Below are positions 46,326 through 56,574 of a DNA stretch of 64,000 bases, piece by piece. The stretch comes from Leptospira kanakyensis (GTDB lineage: Bacteria > Spirochaetota > Leptospiria > Leptospirales > Leptospiraceae). The position numbers and the translations under genes are program-made. The stretch is from assembly GCF_004769235.1 (NCBI RefSeq), contig NZ_RQFG01000005.1, forward strand, positions 558,001 through 622,000, written 5' to 3'. Under the pieces are notes generated by a model that worked only from the letters and a program-made list of their open reading frames with translations, had not been told where the DNA came from and searched no databases. Every line of letters begins with the position of its first letter. The stretch's first letter is position 1.

Positions 46326-46378
46326 TATATTCTAAACATTTTATACAATTTGTTTCTCATTTGCCAAAGACTCTTAGC

Positions 46379-46420
46379 GACTGCTCCAGGGAATTCCTGA
46401 CTCTGGGCAGTCTTTTTTTT
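46379..46420 (+). terminator. Second intrinsic terminator
   Basis: GACTGC-T-CCAG, 15-base loop region, CTGG-GCAGTC, then eight T's; one bulged base in the stem. It follows the first terminator by 54 bases with no gene between. Confidence 0.75.
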
Positions 46421-46537
46421 GAGAAAACTTCCGTCTCATTCGAATATATTCATCAACATGAACAATGTGTGAGAATCACTAGGCATTAGAAGTATTTTAG
46501 AATTGAGTACCTAGATCAAAATGAATGAGTGGACAAT

Positions 46538-46915
46538 ATGAAGGCAAACTGGTCTGCAAAGCTGATAGCATTCCTTTTAACGGTGACCATTGGGTTTCCG
46601 TTGGATGGTACGTCAGACACAGTTTCCGATTATCTAGAATCAAATCTCCACCAGATAAAAAAATCATATTCTGATTCGCTAGAAACTCCTGAAAACACGG
46701 AAATCAATGATCCACGCATTTCTGCGATTGATGATTCCGCTACTTTAAGTCGTTCTAGAGCTGATTTTTTAGATTTTTTTAATGAAAGTAAGTCCGACAT
46801 TCTTTCGGAATCACTTTTAATATCTTATGTTGATTTAATTTCAGATGGAAAATTTGTTCCGAATTTACTTTCTTATCTTCTCTTAAATATTCCCCCTCCT
46901 ATTTCCTTCGTTTAA
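46538..46915 (+). CDS. Small exported protein, second of a pair upstream of RND operon
   Basis: 125 residues from ATG 46538 (a GTG at 46529 is also in frame). Signal peptide about 1-22 (LIAFLLTVTIGFP). The mature part is acidic, Ser/Asp-rich, mostly helical, and ends with a hydrophobic helix and IPPPISFV. The resemblance of the end to that of the 45934-46275 protein (LPPPV) may be chance or a shared sorting feature. It is encoded about 105 bases before the efflux operon. Function unknown. Confidence 0.55.
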   Translation: MKANWSAKLIAFLLTVTIGFPLDGTSDTVSDYLESNLHQIKKSYSDSLETPENTEINDPRISAIDDSATLSRSRADFLDFFNESKSDILSESLLISYVDLISDGKFVPNLLSYLLLNIPPPISFV

Positions 46916-46950
46916 TCTATTTCAGCGTTAGCTGATGTAACACAGGTATG

Positions 46951-46969
46951 TCCTTATCGTTAGTAAGGA
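46951..46969. promoter_or_regulatory. Inverted repeat TCCTTA-N7-TAAGGA before the RND operon
   Basis: A perfect 6-bp dyad with seven-base spacer, 52 bases upstream of the outer-membrane factor start. It could bind a metal-sensing repressor or form a short RNA hairpin. No regulator gene is adjacent. Confidence 0.35.
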
Positions 46970-47020
46970 TCAAGTTGTACCTACGTTTTCTTTTTTCAAT
47001 TTTAGTATGTTTGGTAATTT

Positions 47021-48439
47021 ATGAGTTTTTATAACAGAATCGGTATCTACCTCTTTCTTGTGTTTTCGACTTCCTACCTATGGGGGGAAACTAGAATTGC
47101 ACAAGCAAGTGAAGCACTCAAAAGGCAACTATCGGATGAAAATCCAAGGTCTTCCTTAGGCTCCAGTCTTTATCCTGACGACCAAAGGTATACAAAGGAA
47201 ATAGACTTAGAATCTGCTGAAACCTTGTTATGGAAAAACAACCTTTTACTCATTGCTGCTCGCTTTCAAATTGATGTAAAAAAAGCCGGAATCTTACAAG
47301 CAGGGCTCTATGCGAATCCGAACATCGCCATTGACCAAAGTATTTTTGCAGAACCAACACAAAGGTATTTTGATACAACTAGATCAGGCCAATCGGTAGT
47401 CCAAATCCAACAAGTATTTTTGCTTGGGGGAAAAATTGACAAACGTGTCAAAGTAGCAGAACTCAATGCAAAGATCTCCGAACAAGAGTTCTATGATCTA
47501 ACTCGAGCGGTCATTACCAAACTAAGAAGAACCTTTTATACTATATATTTTTACAAAAAGGCAGTTGTATTTTATGACCAAAGTATTGCCTCAATTGAAA
47601 AAACAGTAGATTCGTCTGAACTTGCATACAAAAGACGAGCCCTCCTCCAAGCAGAACATTTAAGATTAAAGGCCCTTTTGTTTTTCTTAAAAAAGGAAAG
47701 AGAGGATCTTGCTATAAAAGTTTATGAAAAAGAAGCAGATCTAAAGATTCTTTTGAATGATGATTTGTATCGCGATGCAAGAGTCGAATTTAATCCTACG
47801 GTGAACGAAACTCATTTAGATTCCATTGTTCCTAATCAAGCCAAGTTAGAAGATTTGGTTGAGATTGCTCGTGAAAACCGACCTGACCTAAAAAAAGCAC
47901 TCCAATCATTACGATTTGAAGAAGCCAATTTAGAACTTCAATATGCAAATGCGATTCCTGATTTGTCCTTTGGACCAGTTTATAACCGTGGTGGAACAGC
48001 TTTCCAAAACTATTGGGGAGTCACTGCACAACTTAGTGTTCCACTCTTTGACAGAAACCAAGGAAATATCCAAGCTGCGGAAAAAGCAATCCTTGTCCGC
48101 AAACAAGAGTTAAAGAATAACATCCTCGAAGTTGAAAACGAAGTTGCCGTAGCTTACCAATCAGCACGGATCAAAGATGCACTTTATAAAAGATTTAGTA
48201 ATGCTTATATTAAAGATTATGGAAGTTTATCTTTAGATATGATTATGAGCTACGAAAAGAAATACATAACCATCTTAGAATTCGCAGACTTCTTTGAAAC
48301 ATACCGTTCAAGTATTGTTGAAATGTTAAAACTCCAAACAGATCGAATGGAAGCCATTGAAAATGTAAATTACGCTGTGGGTAAAGGTATCTTTATCCCA
48401 AAATCTGAAAACCAAACCAATCCTAAAACTGAGGAATAA
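47021..48439 (+). CDS. Outer-membrane efflux protein (TolC/CzcC-like)
   Basis: 472 residues with a signal (about 1-22). Two OEP repeats: long alpha-helical hairpins around 65-220 ([26 protein letters not shown], read as [18 protein letters not shown] and YANPNIA) and about 285-440, with [16 protein letters not shown] as the second repeat's conserved P-L-F-D-R-N-Q-G. It should form the trimeric outer-membrane channel of a heavy-metal RND pump encoded downstream. First gene of a four-gene operon; the next starts two bases after. Confidence 0.85.
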   Translation: MSFYNRIGIYLFLVFSTSYLWGETRIAQASEALKRQLSDENPRSSLGSSLYPDDQRYTKEIDLESAETLLWKNNLLLIAARFQIDVKKAGILQAGLYANPNIAIDQSIFAEPTQRYFDTTRSGQSVVQIQQVFLLGGKIDKRVKVAELNAKISEQEFYDLTRAVITKLRRTFYTIYFYKKAVVFYDQSIASIEKTVDSSELAYKRRALLQAEHLRLKALLFFLKKEREDLAIKVYEKEADLKILLNDDLYRDARVEFNPTVNETHLDSIVPNQAKLEDLVEIARENRPDLKKALQSLRFEEANLELQYANAIPDLSFGPVYNRGGTAFQNYWGVTAQLSVPLFDRNQGNIQAAEKAILVRKQELKNNILEVENEVAVAYQSARIKDALYKRFSNAYIKDYGSLSLDMIMSYEKKYITILEFADFFETYRSSIVEMLKLQTDRMEAIENVNYAVGKGIFIPKSENQTNPKTEE

Positions 48440-48440
48440 A

Positions 48441-49448
48441 ATGTTAATTACCTTAAAATCTTTAAACCAAAAGGCAAAAATCCTCCTAATTTCAGGAGTG
48501 GCTCTTGTAGTCATCGCTGTTCTATTTATGATTTTTTCCAAACCGGCAAAACCAGCTCATAAACATCCTGAAAAAGCAGAAGTTTTTGATAATGGTCTTC
48601 GTATCGAATTTAAACCGAATAGTCCTGGTTTAGACATCGTAAAATCAACTGCAATTGGCGGTGGCGGAGAATTTGTAAGTTTAGAAGCACCGGCAAGGCT
48701 CATTGCATCCACTTCTCCTTCGGTAAGTAATGGTGCTCGTATCATTCTTTTCGAATCAGCAGAGTTAAACGATCTTTATGTTGGATATGTTCATGCAAAA
48801 AACAAACTTCATAGATCCAATAAGAACTTAAACCGAATCAAAGATATGTTTGTGCACCGAGTGGCAACGGAGAAAGACTTAGTCGAATCAGAAACAGATT
48901 CAGGTAACGATGCGGCAGAACTTGCAGAATTTGAAGGAAAACTCAGAGCCCAAGGTTTAAATCCAAGCGAACTTAGCACCGCAGGTAGCTTAAAAGCATG
49001 GATCATCACAGATGTTCCTGAATCACAAATTTCTACCTTACGCAAAGGGAAAAAAGTAAAAGTAGTTTTTGCTTCCTTCCCAGACGAAGAGTTTATAGGA
49101 ACTGCTGAAGCAATCGGTGATAACGTAGACCCACTGACAAGAACTGCAAAAATGAGAATCATCGTAGTGAATGAAAAGTATAGATTGAAACCAGGGATGT
49201 TTGGAGTTGTCAAATTCCCAGAACAAACTGGTGGAGATAGTGTGGTTCTCCCTTACACTGCCATTGTCACAGTAGAAGGAAAAAACTATGTATTTGTTGA
49301 AGAGAAACCTTTAACTTTCAAAAGGCGAGAAGTCGTATTAGGTATTTCCACTAAAGAAAGAGTGAATATCATTCAAGGATTGGAACCAGGAGAAAAAGTA
49401 GTCGTCCAAGGTTCCATTCTATTGAAAGGATTAAGTTTTGGTTTTTAA
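48441..49448 (+). CDS. RND periplasmic adaptor (CzcB-like membrane fusion protein)
   Basis: 335 residues with an N-terminal membrane anchor (about 14-33). Then a short His-containing stretch (AHKHPEK), barrel-sandwich hybrid halves around 70-110 and 190-215, a helical hairpin between them (about 112-165), and a beta-barrel with [16 protein letters not shown]. It lacks the usual long His-rich N-terminus of CzcB. It joins the pump and the outer-membrane channel. Two bases separate it from the upstream gene and one from the next. Confidence 0.82.
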   Translation: MLITLKSLNQKAKILLISGVALVVIAVLFMIFSKPAKPAHKHPEKAEVFDNGLRIEFKPNSPGLDIVKSTAIGGGGEFVSLEAPARLIASTSPSVSNGARIILFESAELNDLYVGYVHAKNKLHRSNKNLNRIKDMFVHRVATEKDLVESETDSGNDAAELAEFEGKLRAQGLNPSELSTAGSLKAWIITDVPESQISTLRKGKKVKVVFASFPDEEFIGTAEAIGDNVDPLTRTAKMRIIVVNEKYRLKPGMFGVVKFPEQTGGDSVVLPYTAIVTVEGKNYVFVEEKPLTFKRREVVLGISTKERVNIIQGLEPGEKVVVQGSILLKGLSFGF

Positions 49449-49449
49449 T

Positions 49450-50202
49450 ATGAAAAAACTTATCCTATTTTTTATAACAGTTTCTATATTAGGATCTGGA
49501 CTCAAGGCAGAACCTTCTTCTCCTTATCCGAAAGATAAGGAAGGAAATGAAATCAAACCAGAATGGACTCCAACTAAGTCCGATCAGTCGGCGTTTGGTG
49601 AAGATGAAAAATTAAAAGCGGATAGTTTAGATGCCAAAAAACTTCCGAAATCAACGAATTTCTGGGTTTATGGCGCTTCCATTGGATCTCCGGCTAGTAT
49701 CAATTTTAACTTAGGTTATTACTTTAAAGACGTCGTTATACGAGGATCAGGTGGTGCTTGGGGTCCTCATTGGTATGGCGGGCAAGTGGATTTAGGATAC
49801 ACTTTTTGGAAAACTCCAGTCATTGCTCACAGCATTTCCGTTGTTGGTGGTTATTTCGAGGTAAATCCATTTGCACCAGAAGTGGGTCGGGGCGGTCAAT
49901 CATCTTATCCTACTGGCCTAAATATCCCTGGTTACAACCGAAGAGATCCTTCACAAGAAGACCTTCTCATCAGGTCATATGTAAACTCCATTGATAGCAA
50001 TGTAGGTACTTACTTAGAATACGAAAGTAGGGAAAGACAAAGAGTCCATCTTTCCCAACGTTACATCGGTTTAACATACGACTTTCTACTTGGAAATTTC
50101 TTTTTGCAAGTAGGCGGTGGAGTTGGACAAGGCGACTACAAAAACCCACAGTTGTTATTACAAATGGGTTACCTCTTCAATACGAGGGAATATCATGATT
50201 AA
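49450..50202 (+). CDS. Outer-membrane beta-barrel-like protein inside the RND operon
   Basis: 250 residues with a signal peptide (about 1-20). After a Lys/Glu/Pro-rich linker (about 22-60) the remaining 190 residues alternate hydrophobic and polar, rich in Gly, Tyr and Trp (e.g. [20 protein letters not shown]) and end in LLLQMGYLF, consistent with a small eight-strand barrel. ATG 49450 is at a one-base gap from the adaptor. It lies between adaptor and pump genes and overlaps the pump by eight bases. This component is not part of standard CzcCBA sets. Confidence 0.65.
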   Translation: MKKLILFFITVSILGSGLKAEPSSPYPKDKEGNEIKPEWTPTKSDQSAFGEDEKLKADSLDAKKLPKSTNFWVYGASIGSPASINFNLGYYFKDVVIRGSGGAWGPHWYGGQVDLGYTFWKTPVIAHSISVVGGYFEVNPFAPEVGRGGQSSYPTGLNIPGYNRRDPSQEDLLIRSYVNSIDSNVGTYLEYESRERQRVHLSQRYIGLTYDFLLGNFFLQVGGGVGQGDYKNPQLLLQMGYLFNTREYHD

Positions 50203-53200
50203 AGATTTCATTGAACAAGCACTTAAAAATCGAATTACAACACTAGTAGCTGCAGCGGTTGCCGTACTTTTTGGACTTTGGGCATGGATCGATATACGAA
50301 AAGAAGCCTATTCTGACATTGCAGACACACAAGTTCGTCTCATCGCAAAATTTCCTGGTAAAGCAGCGGTGGAAGTGGAAGAACGTGTTACACTTCCCAT
50401 AGAACGGGTATTAAATGCAATTCCAAAGGTAGCTGTAAGACGATCAAGAACCATTAACGGTCTCGTCGTATTTCAATTCGTATTCGAAGATGGGACTGAT
50501 GATTATTTTGCTCGTATGCGACTTATGGAACGAGTTGCTGATGCAGACATTCCAGAAGATGTTCATCCTGCACTTGGACCAATGAGTTCACCCGTTGGTG
50601 AAATTTATCGTTATGTAGTGGAATCTACTGAAAACCACACACCGATGGAACTTCGAACCATCCAAGATTGGATTGTGATGCCGAAGATGTTACAGATTCC
50701 CGGTATTGCAGACGTAGTCACCTTTGGTGGACTACCAAAACAATACCATGTGGTTACCTCACCCGATAAGTTAATTCGTTATAAATTGACCATTGGCGAT
50801 GTCATTAGAGCCATCCAAGAAAACAACTTAAACACCGGTGGAAATTTACTCCTACAAGGTGAACAAGGTTTTCCAATCCGTTCTCTTGGTGCCATCAGAG
50901 ATCCGAAACATATTGAAAATATCGTAGTAAAAACAGTTAACGGAGTTCCAGTTTTTATTCGAGATTTAGGTTCGGTAGAAATTTCTCATCCAATTCCCAG
51001 CGGTGTTCTCGGTTATACCATTCAGAACGAAGATGAGGGACTCATCGATGTAGATTCGTCTGTGCAAGGTTTGGTGGCGATGCGCCGATGGGGTGATCCC
51101 AATGAAATGGGTGAACGAATTCGGGCAAAAGTAAAAGAAATCAATGAAAACTACTTACCAGACGGCGTCCAACTTAGAAATACTTACGATAGAACAGACT
51201 TAGTCAATTACACCCTCCGAACGATTGGTAAAACGTTAGTCGAAGGTGTTGTAGTAGTCAGTTTAGTTTTAATTTTCTTTATTGGAAGTGTTAGAGCTTC
51301 ACTCGTAGTGGTTGCGACAATTCCATTTGCGATGTTGTTTGCATTTCTACTAATGAACATTACAGGAATTCCCGCAAGTTTGCTTTCACTAGGTGCCATT
51401 GACTTTGGAATCATTGTGGATGGTGCGGTCATCATGGTTGAAAATATCATGAGACGTTACAGAGATGCAAGCCCAGAAGAAAAAGCACATGGGATTCTCG
51501 CTTTTACTAGAGACGCTGCATCGGAAGTAGGAACAGAAATTCTATTTTCGATTTTAATCATTATCTTGGCTTACCTCCCAATTTTCTCTTTTGAAAGGAT
51601 TGAAGGTCGGTTGTTTAAACCAATGGCTTTTACAATTTCCTTTGCAATCCTTGGAGCTTTAATTTTTGCGATGGCCGTGATTCCTGTACTCATGTCCATC
51701 ATTTACAAAACTTATTTTGAGTCAAAAAATCCAGGGCCTATCGAATGGCATAATCCCTTTTATGATTGGATTGAAGTTCGTTACAAACGAATCATAGAGT
51801 TCATTGTAGATAGATCACGCAAAGCAGTAAAATATACATTCAGTGTTGTAACAGTTTTTCTTGCTATCGGTATGTTTTCACTAGGAACCGAATTTCTTCC
51901 AGAAATGGATGAAGGTGGATTTAACATTCGTATCTTTTTTCCAGTGGGTATTTCCCTTCCTGAAGCTAGGAAGTTTATGCCAAAGATAAGGCAGACCATT
52001 TATAAAAATGAACAGGTGAGTGTTGTCCTTTCTCAATTAGGTAGAAATGATGATGGAACAGATCCACTTCCACCAAACCGACTAGAGGTTCTAATTAGTT
52101 TAAAAGATTATAACCAATGGAAGGAAAAAATCACCAAACAAGAACTACTCTTTCGAATGAGAAATGATTTAGAAGCAACACTTCCTGGCGCAAGGGTCAG
52201 TTTTTCTCAACCTATTATGGACAACTTATCAGAAGCCATTATGGGTACAATTGCTGACTTAGCAGTTTTTGTTTCCGGTAACGATTTAAAAATTATGCGT
52301 GGAATCGGAAATGAAGTTCTAGAAGAAATTAAGGAAATGAAAGGTGCCAGTGAATTTGGGATTGAACAAGAAGCAGAAAGTCCACAGCTCACTATTAACA
52401 TCAACAGAGAAGCAGCTGCTCGATTTGGAATCAATGTCATTGACATCCAACAGATGATCGAAGCTGCCATTGGAATGCAAAGAGTTAGTACTTTGTATGA
52501 AGGACCTTCTGACATCCCACCAAAAACACCAGCAAGGTTTGGAATTGTAGTACGATTTTCAAAAGACTACCGAGCATCCAAACAAGCGATCGAAAATATG
52601 CCGATCATTTCACCTAAAGGGGAAAGGATTCCATTATCACAATTAGCTGATATAGAAGTAATCGATGGACCAACTATGATTTTCAGGCAAGAAGGTCGTC
52701 GTGTAGTGACAGTTAGAACCAATATCCGTGGCCGTGACCAAGGAGGGTTTGTATCGGAACTTCAGAAACGTGTGAAGAAAAAAATCAAACTTCCAGATGG
52801 TTATGAAATTCGATTTGGTGGACAATACGAAAACTTAGCTCGCGTAGGTAAAAAGTTAGCTATTGTTATCCCAATCACGATTCTTATTATCTTCGGTGTT
52901 CTCTATATGTTGTATAGGAACCTCAAGTATGTATACGTTGCACTTGCGTGTATTCCTCTTTCATTACTCGGAGGAATTTATGCACTTCTTTTCAGAGGTT
53001 ATTACTTCAACGTTTCTGGTGGTGTTGGATTTATCTCTTTATTTGGAATTGCAACAATGGCCGGAGTGTTATTCGTTTCGAGAACAAACCACCTATTGAT
53101 TGAAGAACCGGACATCACAACGAAAGCTGCCGTAAAAAAAGCAGCGGTGATTCAGTTGCGACCAATGTTAATGACCATGTTACTTGCGTTGTTAGGTCTC

Positions 53201-53503
53201 ATCCCTGCCACTTTGGGAACAGGAGTTGGATCTGACGTTCAAAGGCCGCTGGCAACTGTGATTGTAGGTGGACTTTTTTCAGCTATGTGCCTTGTATTAA
53301 CCATCCTTCCATCTCTCTACTTGGTAGTCGTAGGCGAAAGAAAACCTAATGCTGCTGAACGCGAAGAGATGAGCCACAAAAAACACATCCCATTTCTAGA
53401 CTTCGTAAGTGAACTCAGCGAAGAACCTCTGGAAGAAGATGATGAGGAAGAGAAATCACCGAAGAATAAAAAGAAACCGGTAAAGAAAAAAAGGAAAACT
53501 TAA
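50195..53503 (+). CDS. Heavy-metal efflux RND pump (CzcA/CusA family)
   Basis: 1102 residues, ATG 50195 after GAGGG. Twelve membrane helices with two large periplasmic loops. HME-type helix IV carries [15 protein letters not shown], with the D-X5-D-X6-E proton-relay pattern seen in CzcA-like pumps. Porter-domain segments include [17 protein letters not shown] and [10 protein letters not shown]. The C-terminal 60 residues are a cytosolic, acidic then Lys-rich tail ([21 protein letters not shown]), unusual in this family. Ion choice (Zn/Co/Cd versus Cu/Ag) cannot be fixed by eye. Expels metals from periplasm or cytoplasm with the adaptor and channel encoded upstream. Confidence 0.88.
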   Translation: MIKDFIEQALKNRITTLVAAAVAVLFGLWAWIDIRKEAYSDIADTQVRLIAKFPGKAAVEVEERVTLPIERVLNAIPKVAVRRSRTINGLVVFQFVFEDGTDDYFARMRLMERVADADIPEDVHPALGPMSSPVGEIYRYVVESTENHTPMELRTIQDWIVMPKMLQIPGIADVVTFGGLPKQYHVVTSPDKLIRYKLTIGDVIRAIQENNLNTGGNLLLQGEQGFPIRSLGAIRDPKHIENIVVKTVNGVPVFIRDLGSVEISHPIPSGVLGYTIQNEDEGLIDVDSSVQGLVAMRRWGDPNEMGERIRAKVKEINENYLPDGVQLRNTYDRTDLVNYTLRTIGKTLVEGVVVVSLVLIFFIGSVRASLVVVATIPFAMLFAFLLMNITGIPASLLSLGAIDFGIIVDGAVIMVENIMRRYRDASPEEKAHGILAFTRDAASEVGTEILFSILIIILAYLPIFSFERIEGRLFKPMAFTISFAILGALIFAMAVIPVLMSIIYKTYFESKNPGPIEWHNPFYDWIEVRYKRIIEFIVDRSRKAVKYTFSVVTVFLAIGMFSLGTEFLPEMDEGGFNIRIFFPVGISLPEARKFMPKIRQTIYKNEQVSVVLSQLGRNDDGTDPLPPNRLEVLISLKDYNQWKEKITKQELLFRMRNDLEATLPGARVSFSQPIMDNLSEAIMGTIADLAVFVSGNDLKIMRGIGNEVLEEIKEMKGASEFGIEQEAESPQLTININREAAARFGINVIDIQQMIEAAIGMQRVSTLYEGPSDIPPKTPARFGIVVRFSKDYRASKQAIENMPIISPKGERIPLSQLADIEVIDGPTMIFRQEGRRVVTVRTNIRGRDQGGFVSELQKRVKKKIKLPDGYEIRFGGQYENLARVGKKLAIVIPITILIIFGVLYMLYRNLKYVYVALACIPLSLLGGIYALLFRGYYFNVSGGVGFISLFGIATMAGVLFVSRTNHLLIEEPDITTKAAVKKAAVIQLRPMLMTMLLALLGLIPATLGTGVGSDVQRPLATVIVGGLFSAMCLVLTILPSLYLVVVGERKPNAAEREEMSHKKHIPFLDFVSELSEEPLEEDDEEEKSPKNKKKPVKKKRKT

Positions 53504-53567
53504 AAGGTCCCAAAGAAGAAAAAATAAACTCATCAGAGTCTTTATTTTACATATCTCCTATCTTATA

Positions 53568-53600
53568 CTCCAAACCAATACAAGGTTTGGAGTTTTTTTT
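53568..53600 (+). terminator. Terminator of the RND operon
   Basis: CTCCAAACC, loop AATACAA, GGTTTGGAG, then eight T's: 9 perfect base pairs. The T run touches the stop codon of the convergent porin gene. Confidence 0.9.
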
Positions 53601-54831
53601 AATACCTGACCGATGCTGCTGCGATAAACAACCTTTCTACACGAGTTTGTTTATTATTATCCGTGGCAAATACTGGATCCATCGATTCTCTTTGCACCAC
53701 CTCAAAACGAACGAGGCCAGGATTCCATTCTAAAAAATCAAAAGTCATTGTATAACCGTTAGTCATAAATCCATTTCGTGTGTAAGTAGTAGCCATCACT
53801 TGTTTTGGATCATAAAATCTTTCTACACGAAAACTGAGTCGATACAAATCCTCATAACGAAAGCTAGTCCAAAAAGTTCCATGATACCATTGGTTATAAA
53901 CATTGGATTCTCTATTTGTATAAATTCCTAAAACAGGATTTATTTCTTTCCACCAAGGTTCATACTGAAAAGATTCTTTTGCTTTTTGTGCTCCCACATC
54001 TCCAGACACAGCAAAGGACAACCAGTCCAATGCCTTCCATTCTAAAATTGTATTATTATAAAACCTTGTTTGTTTACGTTCAAAGTCAGGAGCTTCATTT
54101 CCGGCAAACTGATTTGCGATTAATGTAAAATTTTGAGTGAACGAATATTTGAACTGAGTTCCTAGCGATTTATCTTTGTTTTGGTCGGTGATGTTTTGCC
54201 AACCATTCATTACATGGAATTGGAATTGGAACTTATCTGTTATTTTTGTGGTTAACCTCGCTCCTGAAGAATAATAAGGTACGTAATCAAGTGCGAGTGC
54301 TCTCGTATAATTCCAATTGTCTGAAGATATCCAAGATTCATGTCCGATATGACCAAAATAAATTCCAGCATCAATCCAAGTATCTTTTGCGATTTTGATA
54401 CCAACATAGGCTTCTTGGATATGTTTCACTGAATTTTGATTAGAACTTATATCTTTGTTCGCCTCAGGAGCATAATTTGTGTTTACCGAAGTTCCAAATT
54501 GTAAAGCAATCCGACCCCTCACCTTCTCTTCTTGCCACTTGGCATCTACAAATCCCATGTTGATGTTAAATTCATCGTTACGAACTGCTTGCGTTGTAAA
54601 TTGACGTTCCTTCGTAATTGGATGGTTGCGATTGTGTGAGTAGTAAGTATCAACAAAAGCACCAAACTTTAAACTGGCGGGAAGTGGATTTGGATGCGGT
54701 GGTTGTGGTTGTACCGTTGGTGTCGGAGTTTCTGTAGTTACAGGTTTTGTATCCTCAGCATATAAAACCGAGAAACAAAATAACAACGAACAAATACAAA
54801 AAAGAAGTTTTAAATACAAAAATTGTTTCAT
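53599..54831 (-). CDS. Outer-membrane porin, BBP2-like beta-barrel
   Basis: 410 residues. Signal peptide (about 1-25) is followed by a Pro/Thr-rich linker (TETPTPTVQPQPPHPNPLP), then a beta-barrel with GAFVDTYYSHNRNHP and repeated aromatic-girdle strands, ending in FIAAASVRY (terminal aromatic, as expected for barrel insertion). Proteins of this type (putative beta-barrel porin-2, OmpL-like) occur in many Leptospira. Last gene of a minus-strand set with the cytochrome and ferritin-like genes; 34 bases separate it from the cytochrome. Confidence 0.78.
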   Translation of the reverse strand: MKQFLYLKLLFCICSLLFCFSVLYAEDTKPVTTETPTPTVQPQPPHPNPLPASLKFGAFVDTYYSHNRNHPITKERQFTTQAVRNDEFNINMGFVDAKWQEEKVRGRIALQFGTSVNTNYAPEANKDISSNQNSVKHIQEAYVGIKIAKDTWIDAGIYFGHIGHESWISSDNWNYTRALALDYVPYYSSGARLTTKITDKFQFQFHVMNGWQNITDQNKDKSLGTQFKYSFTQNFTLIANQFAGNEAPDFERKQTRFYNNTILEWKALDWLSFAVSGDVGAQKAKESFQYEPWWKEINPVLGIYTNRESNVYNQWYHGTFWTSFRYEDLYRLSFRVERFYDPKQVMATTYTRNGFMTNGYTMTFDFLEWNPGLVRFEVVQRESMDPVFATDNNKQTRVERLFIAAASVRY

Positions 54832-54865
54832 GGAGTTCCGCTCCCTAAAGAGCGGAATAAATCAT

Positions 54866-55267
54866 TTATTTTTTTAGTAACTCTTTGATTTCTTTTGGAA
54901 AACCAAGAAGTTCTTCAGGGATCACAATTAGCTTTTTTCTATACTTAGCTTTGTATTCTTTTTTAAATTTTGTATGGCATGACTTACAAGTTTCATCAGG
55001 TTTTCCCACAGAAAGCTTAGCATCTACAATCTCTTTCCACTCTGCTTTTTGATCTTCAGGTGCCATGTCGGGAACCTTTTCTAAGATTTTATTGAGATAG
55101 TCAGCATTGTCTTTTTTATCATACAACTTCGTTGCTGGTTTGGTAAAGTCCTCCATAAAATCATGAAGATTCATTTCCGTATTAGCTTTGGCTTTTTTTT
55201 CCGCATTCAGTACAACTCCGAGTGCAGAAAAAAACAGTAACAAACTCAATGCCATTCTCAATTTCAT
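54866..55267 (-). CDS. Exported monoheme c-type cytochrome-like protein
   Basis: 133 residues with signal peptide (about 1-22). One CXXCH heme-binding motif is present (CKSCH, about residue 95), preceded by a helical domain and followed by a Lys-rich stretch (KFKKEYKAKYRKK). A downstream Met axial ligand is not obvious. Such helical monoheme proteins resemble class II or 'cytochrome c, small' domains. Either ATG (55276 or 55267) is possible; the second is better spaced from GGATGG. Between DUF455 and porin genes it may be part of an electron or iron pathway at the envelope. Confidence 0.7.
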   Translation of the reverse strand: MKLRMALSLLLFFSALGVVLNAEKKAKANTEMNLHDFMEDFTKPATKLYDKKDNADYLNKILEKVPDMAPEDQKAEWKEIVDAKLSVGKPDETCKSCHTKFKKEYKAKYRKKLIVIPEELLGFPKEIKELLKK

Positions 55268-55288
55268 AATCACCATCCGCTAGGAACT

Positions 55289-56167
55289 CTAAACCTTAGG
55301 CAAATGAGAATCAAGTCTGTTTTTACGAAGGATGGTCTCTCCCAGTCCGAATTTTTTCACAGATTCTAGGTTGACTCTACCAGTATACTCATCTTCATAA
55401 CTTCCAAGAGAACGAATGAACTCAGGATTCATACCCGCTAGTGCTCTCGTTTCTGGTAAATATAAATAACCCTTCGCTCTTCTAGGAGTAAATGGAAATT
55501 GAATGAGAGAAAGGTAATGTTCCCAATGATTTTTATTCTCAGGGACAGAATGTTCGAAGGCACGAAGACCTCTTTTCACATGTTTGATTTCATCTTCAAA
55601 AATGGTGAGCATGATTTCAGATGTTACGTTGTCACCAAAGTATGAAAAAACTTGTGCATAAACTTGCGCATAATCTAAATTTGCACCCTCAAAAGAAACA
55701 GACATCACTGCAGCAAAAGATTCCAAAGTACCAAACTGTCCAAGTTGTTTCCAAAAAATATAATTCAATGGAAGGTCGCCGAAATTAACTCCGAACTCTC
55801 TCATACGATCTAAGTATAACTTTAAATGTGTTTGTTCTTCTTCGATTGTCTTTAGAAATCCGTTTCGAACTGATTTGGGTGCAGATGGAAAAGCGAGTAA
55901 TGCCCAAGCAAACAACTCAATGGCCATAAGTTCATGATTTGCAAAATGATGAAGGCTAAGTCCACGATTGGATATTAAATTTAGGTGTTCCAAACGAGGG
56001 ATTTTTACTTTTTTATCCGAAAACAAGAGATTAGAAGAACGGCCGGGAGATTCAATCCGTATGGGTGTAAAATCCGTTTCCTCATCCCAACGCCTACTGG
56101 GAGGCATTAGTTTATCTTCCAAATTAGGAGCGAGTAACAAATGTTTTGCGTATTGGGAAATTTTCAT
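55289..56167 (-). CDS. DUF455 ferritin-like diiron protein
   Basis: 292 residues. The four-helix ferritin-like core carries Glu/His pairs at the right positions: HHFANHELMAIELFAW (about 75), EEEQTHLKLY (about 110), FEGANLDYAQVY and FEDEIKHVKRGL (about 190), giving a possible diiron centre. DUF455 proteins are of unknown reaction, some linked to tRNA modification. First gene of an operon with a cytochrome and a porin; start ATG 56167. Confidence 0.78.
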   Translation of the reverse strand: MKISQYAKHLLLAPNLEDKLMPPSRRWDEETDFTPIRIESPGRSSNLLFSDKKVKIPRLEHLNLISNRGLSLHHFANHELMAIELFAWALLAFPSAPKSVRNGFLKTIEEEQTHLKLYLDRMREFGVNFGDLPLNYIFWKQLGQFGTLESFAAVMSVSFEGANLDYAQVYAQVFSYFGDNVTSEIMLTIFEDEIKHVKRGLRAFEHSVPENKNHWEHYLSLIQFPFTPRRAKGYLYLPETRALAGMNPEFIRSLGSYEDEYTGRVNLESVKKFGLGETILRKNRLDSHLPKV

Positions 56168-56234
56168 TCTGGTGATGGTTTTGAAAAGGGATTTACAAAA
56201 AAAAATTAAAAATTAGAATATAAATCCAAATTCA

Positions 56235-56573
56235 ATGAAGAGTCCTAAAACTAAAAGTACGAATTTTTACGATTCCGTGTATGCGGTCGTAAAAAAAATC
56301 CCCAAAGGTAAAGTTACCACCTATGGACATATCGCTTTACTTCTAGGAAATCCAAGAGCAGCAAGGGCCGTTGGTTATGCTCTCAACGCTCTGAAAAAAG
56401 AAATGGAACAAAAGATCCCTTGGCAAAGAGTCATCAACGCCCAAGGGAAAATTTCCTTTCGCGGAGATATTTTACGAGCCGACCTTCAAAAAAAAATCCT
56501 ACAATCAGAAGGTGTTTCCTTTGATCTAAACGATGATACATTGAATTTTGACAAGTACGGGTGGTTCCCATAA
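56235..56573 (+). CDS. Alkyltransferase-like protein (MGMT family, no active Cys)
   Basis: 112 residues, only the MGMT C-terminal domain. The active-site Cys of PCHR is replaced by Trp: IPWQRVINAQGKIS. Upstream Arg-finger residues (TTYGHIALLLGNPRAARAVG) are conserved. This is the ATL (eAtl/YbaZ-type) group, which binds O6-alkylguanine tightly without repairing it and channels it to nucleotide-excision repair. Start ATG 56235. The stop is separated from thiD by one base, so they are co-translated. Confidence 0.85.
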   Translation: MKSPKTKSTNFYDSVYAVVKKIPKGKVTTYGHIALLLGNPRAARAVGYALNALKKEMEQKIPWQRVINAQGKISFRGDILRADLQKKILQSEGVSFDLNDDTLNFDKYGWFP

Positions 56574-56574
56574 A

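Noticed and set aside
46298..46489. Plus-strand open frame of 63 codons between the two small exported proteins
   Set aside because: Contains both intrinsic terminators, so it cannot be efficiently transcribed through; no ribosome-binding site.
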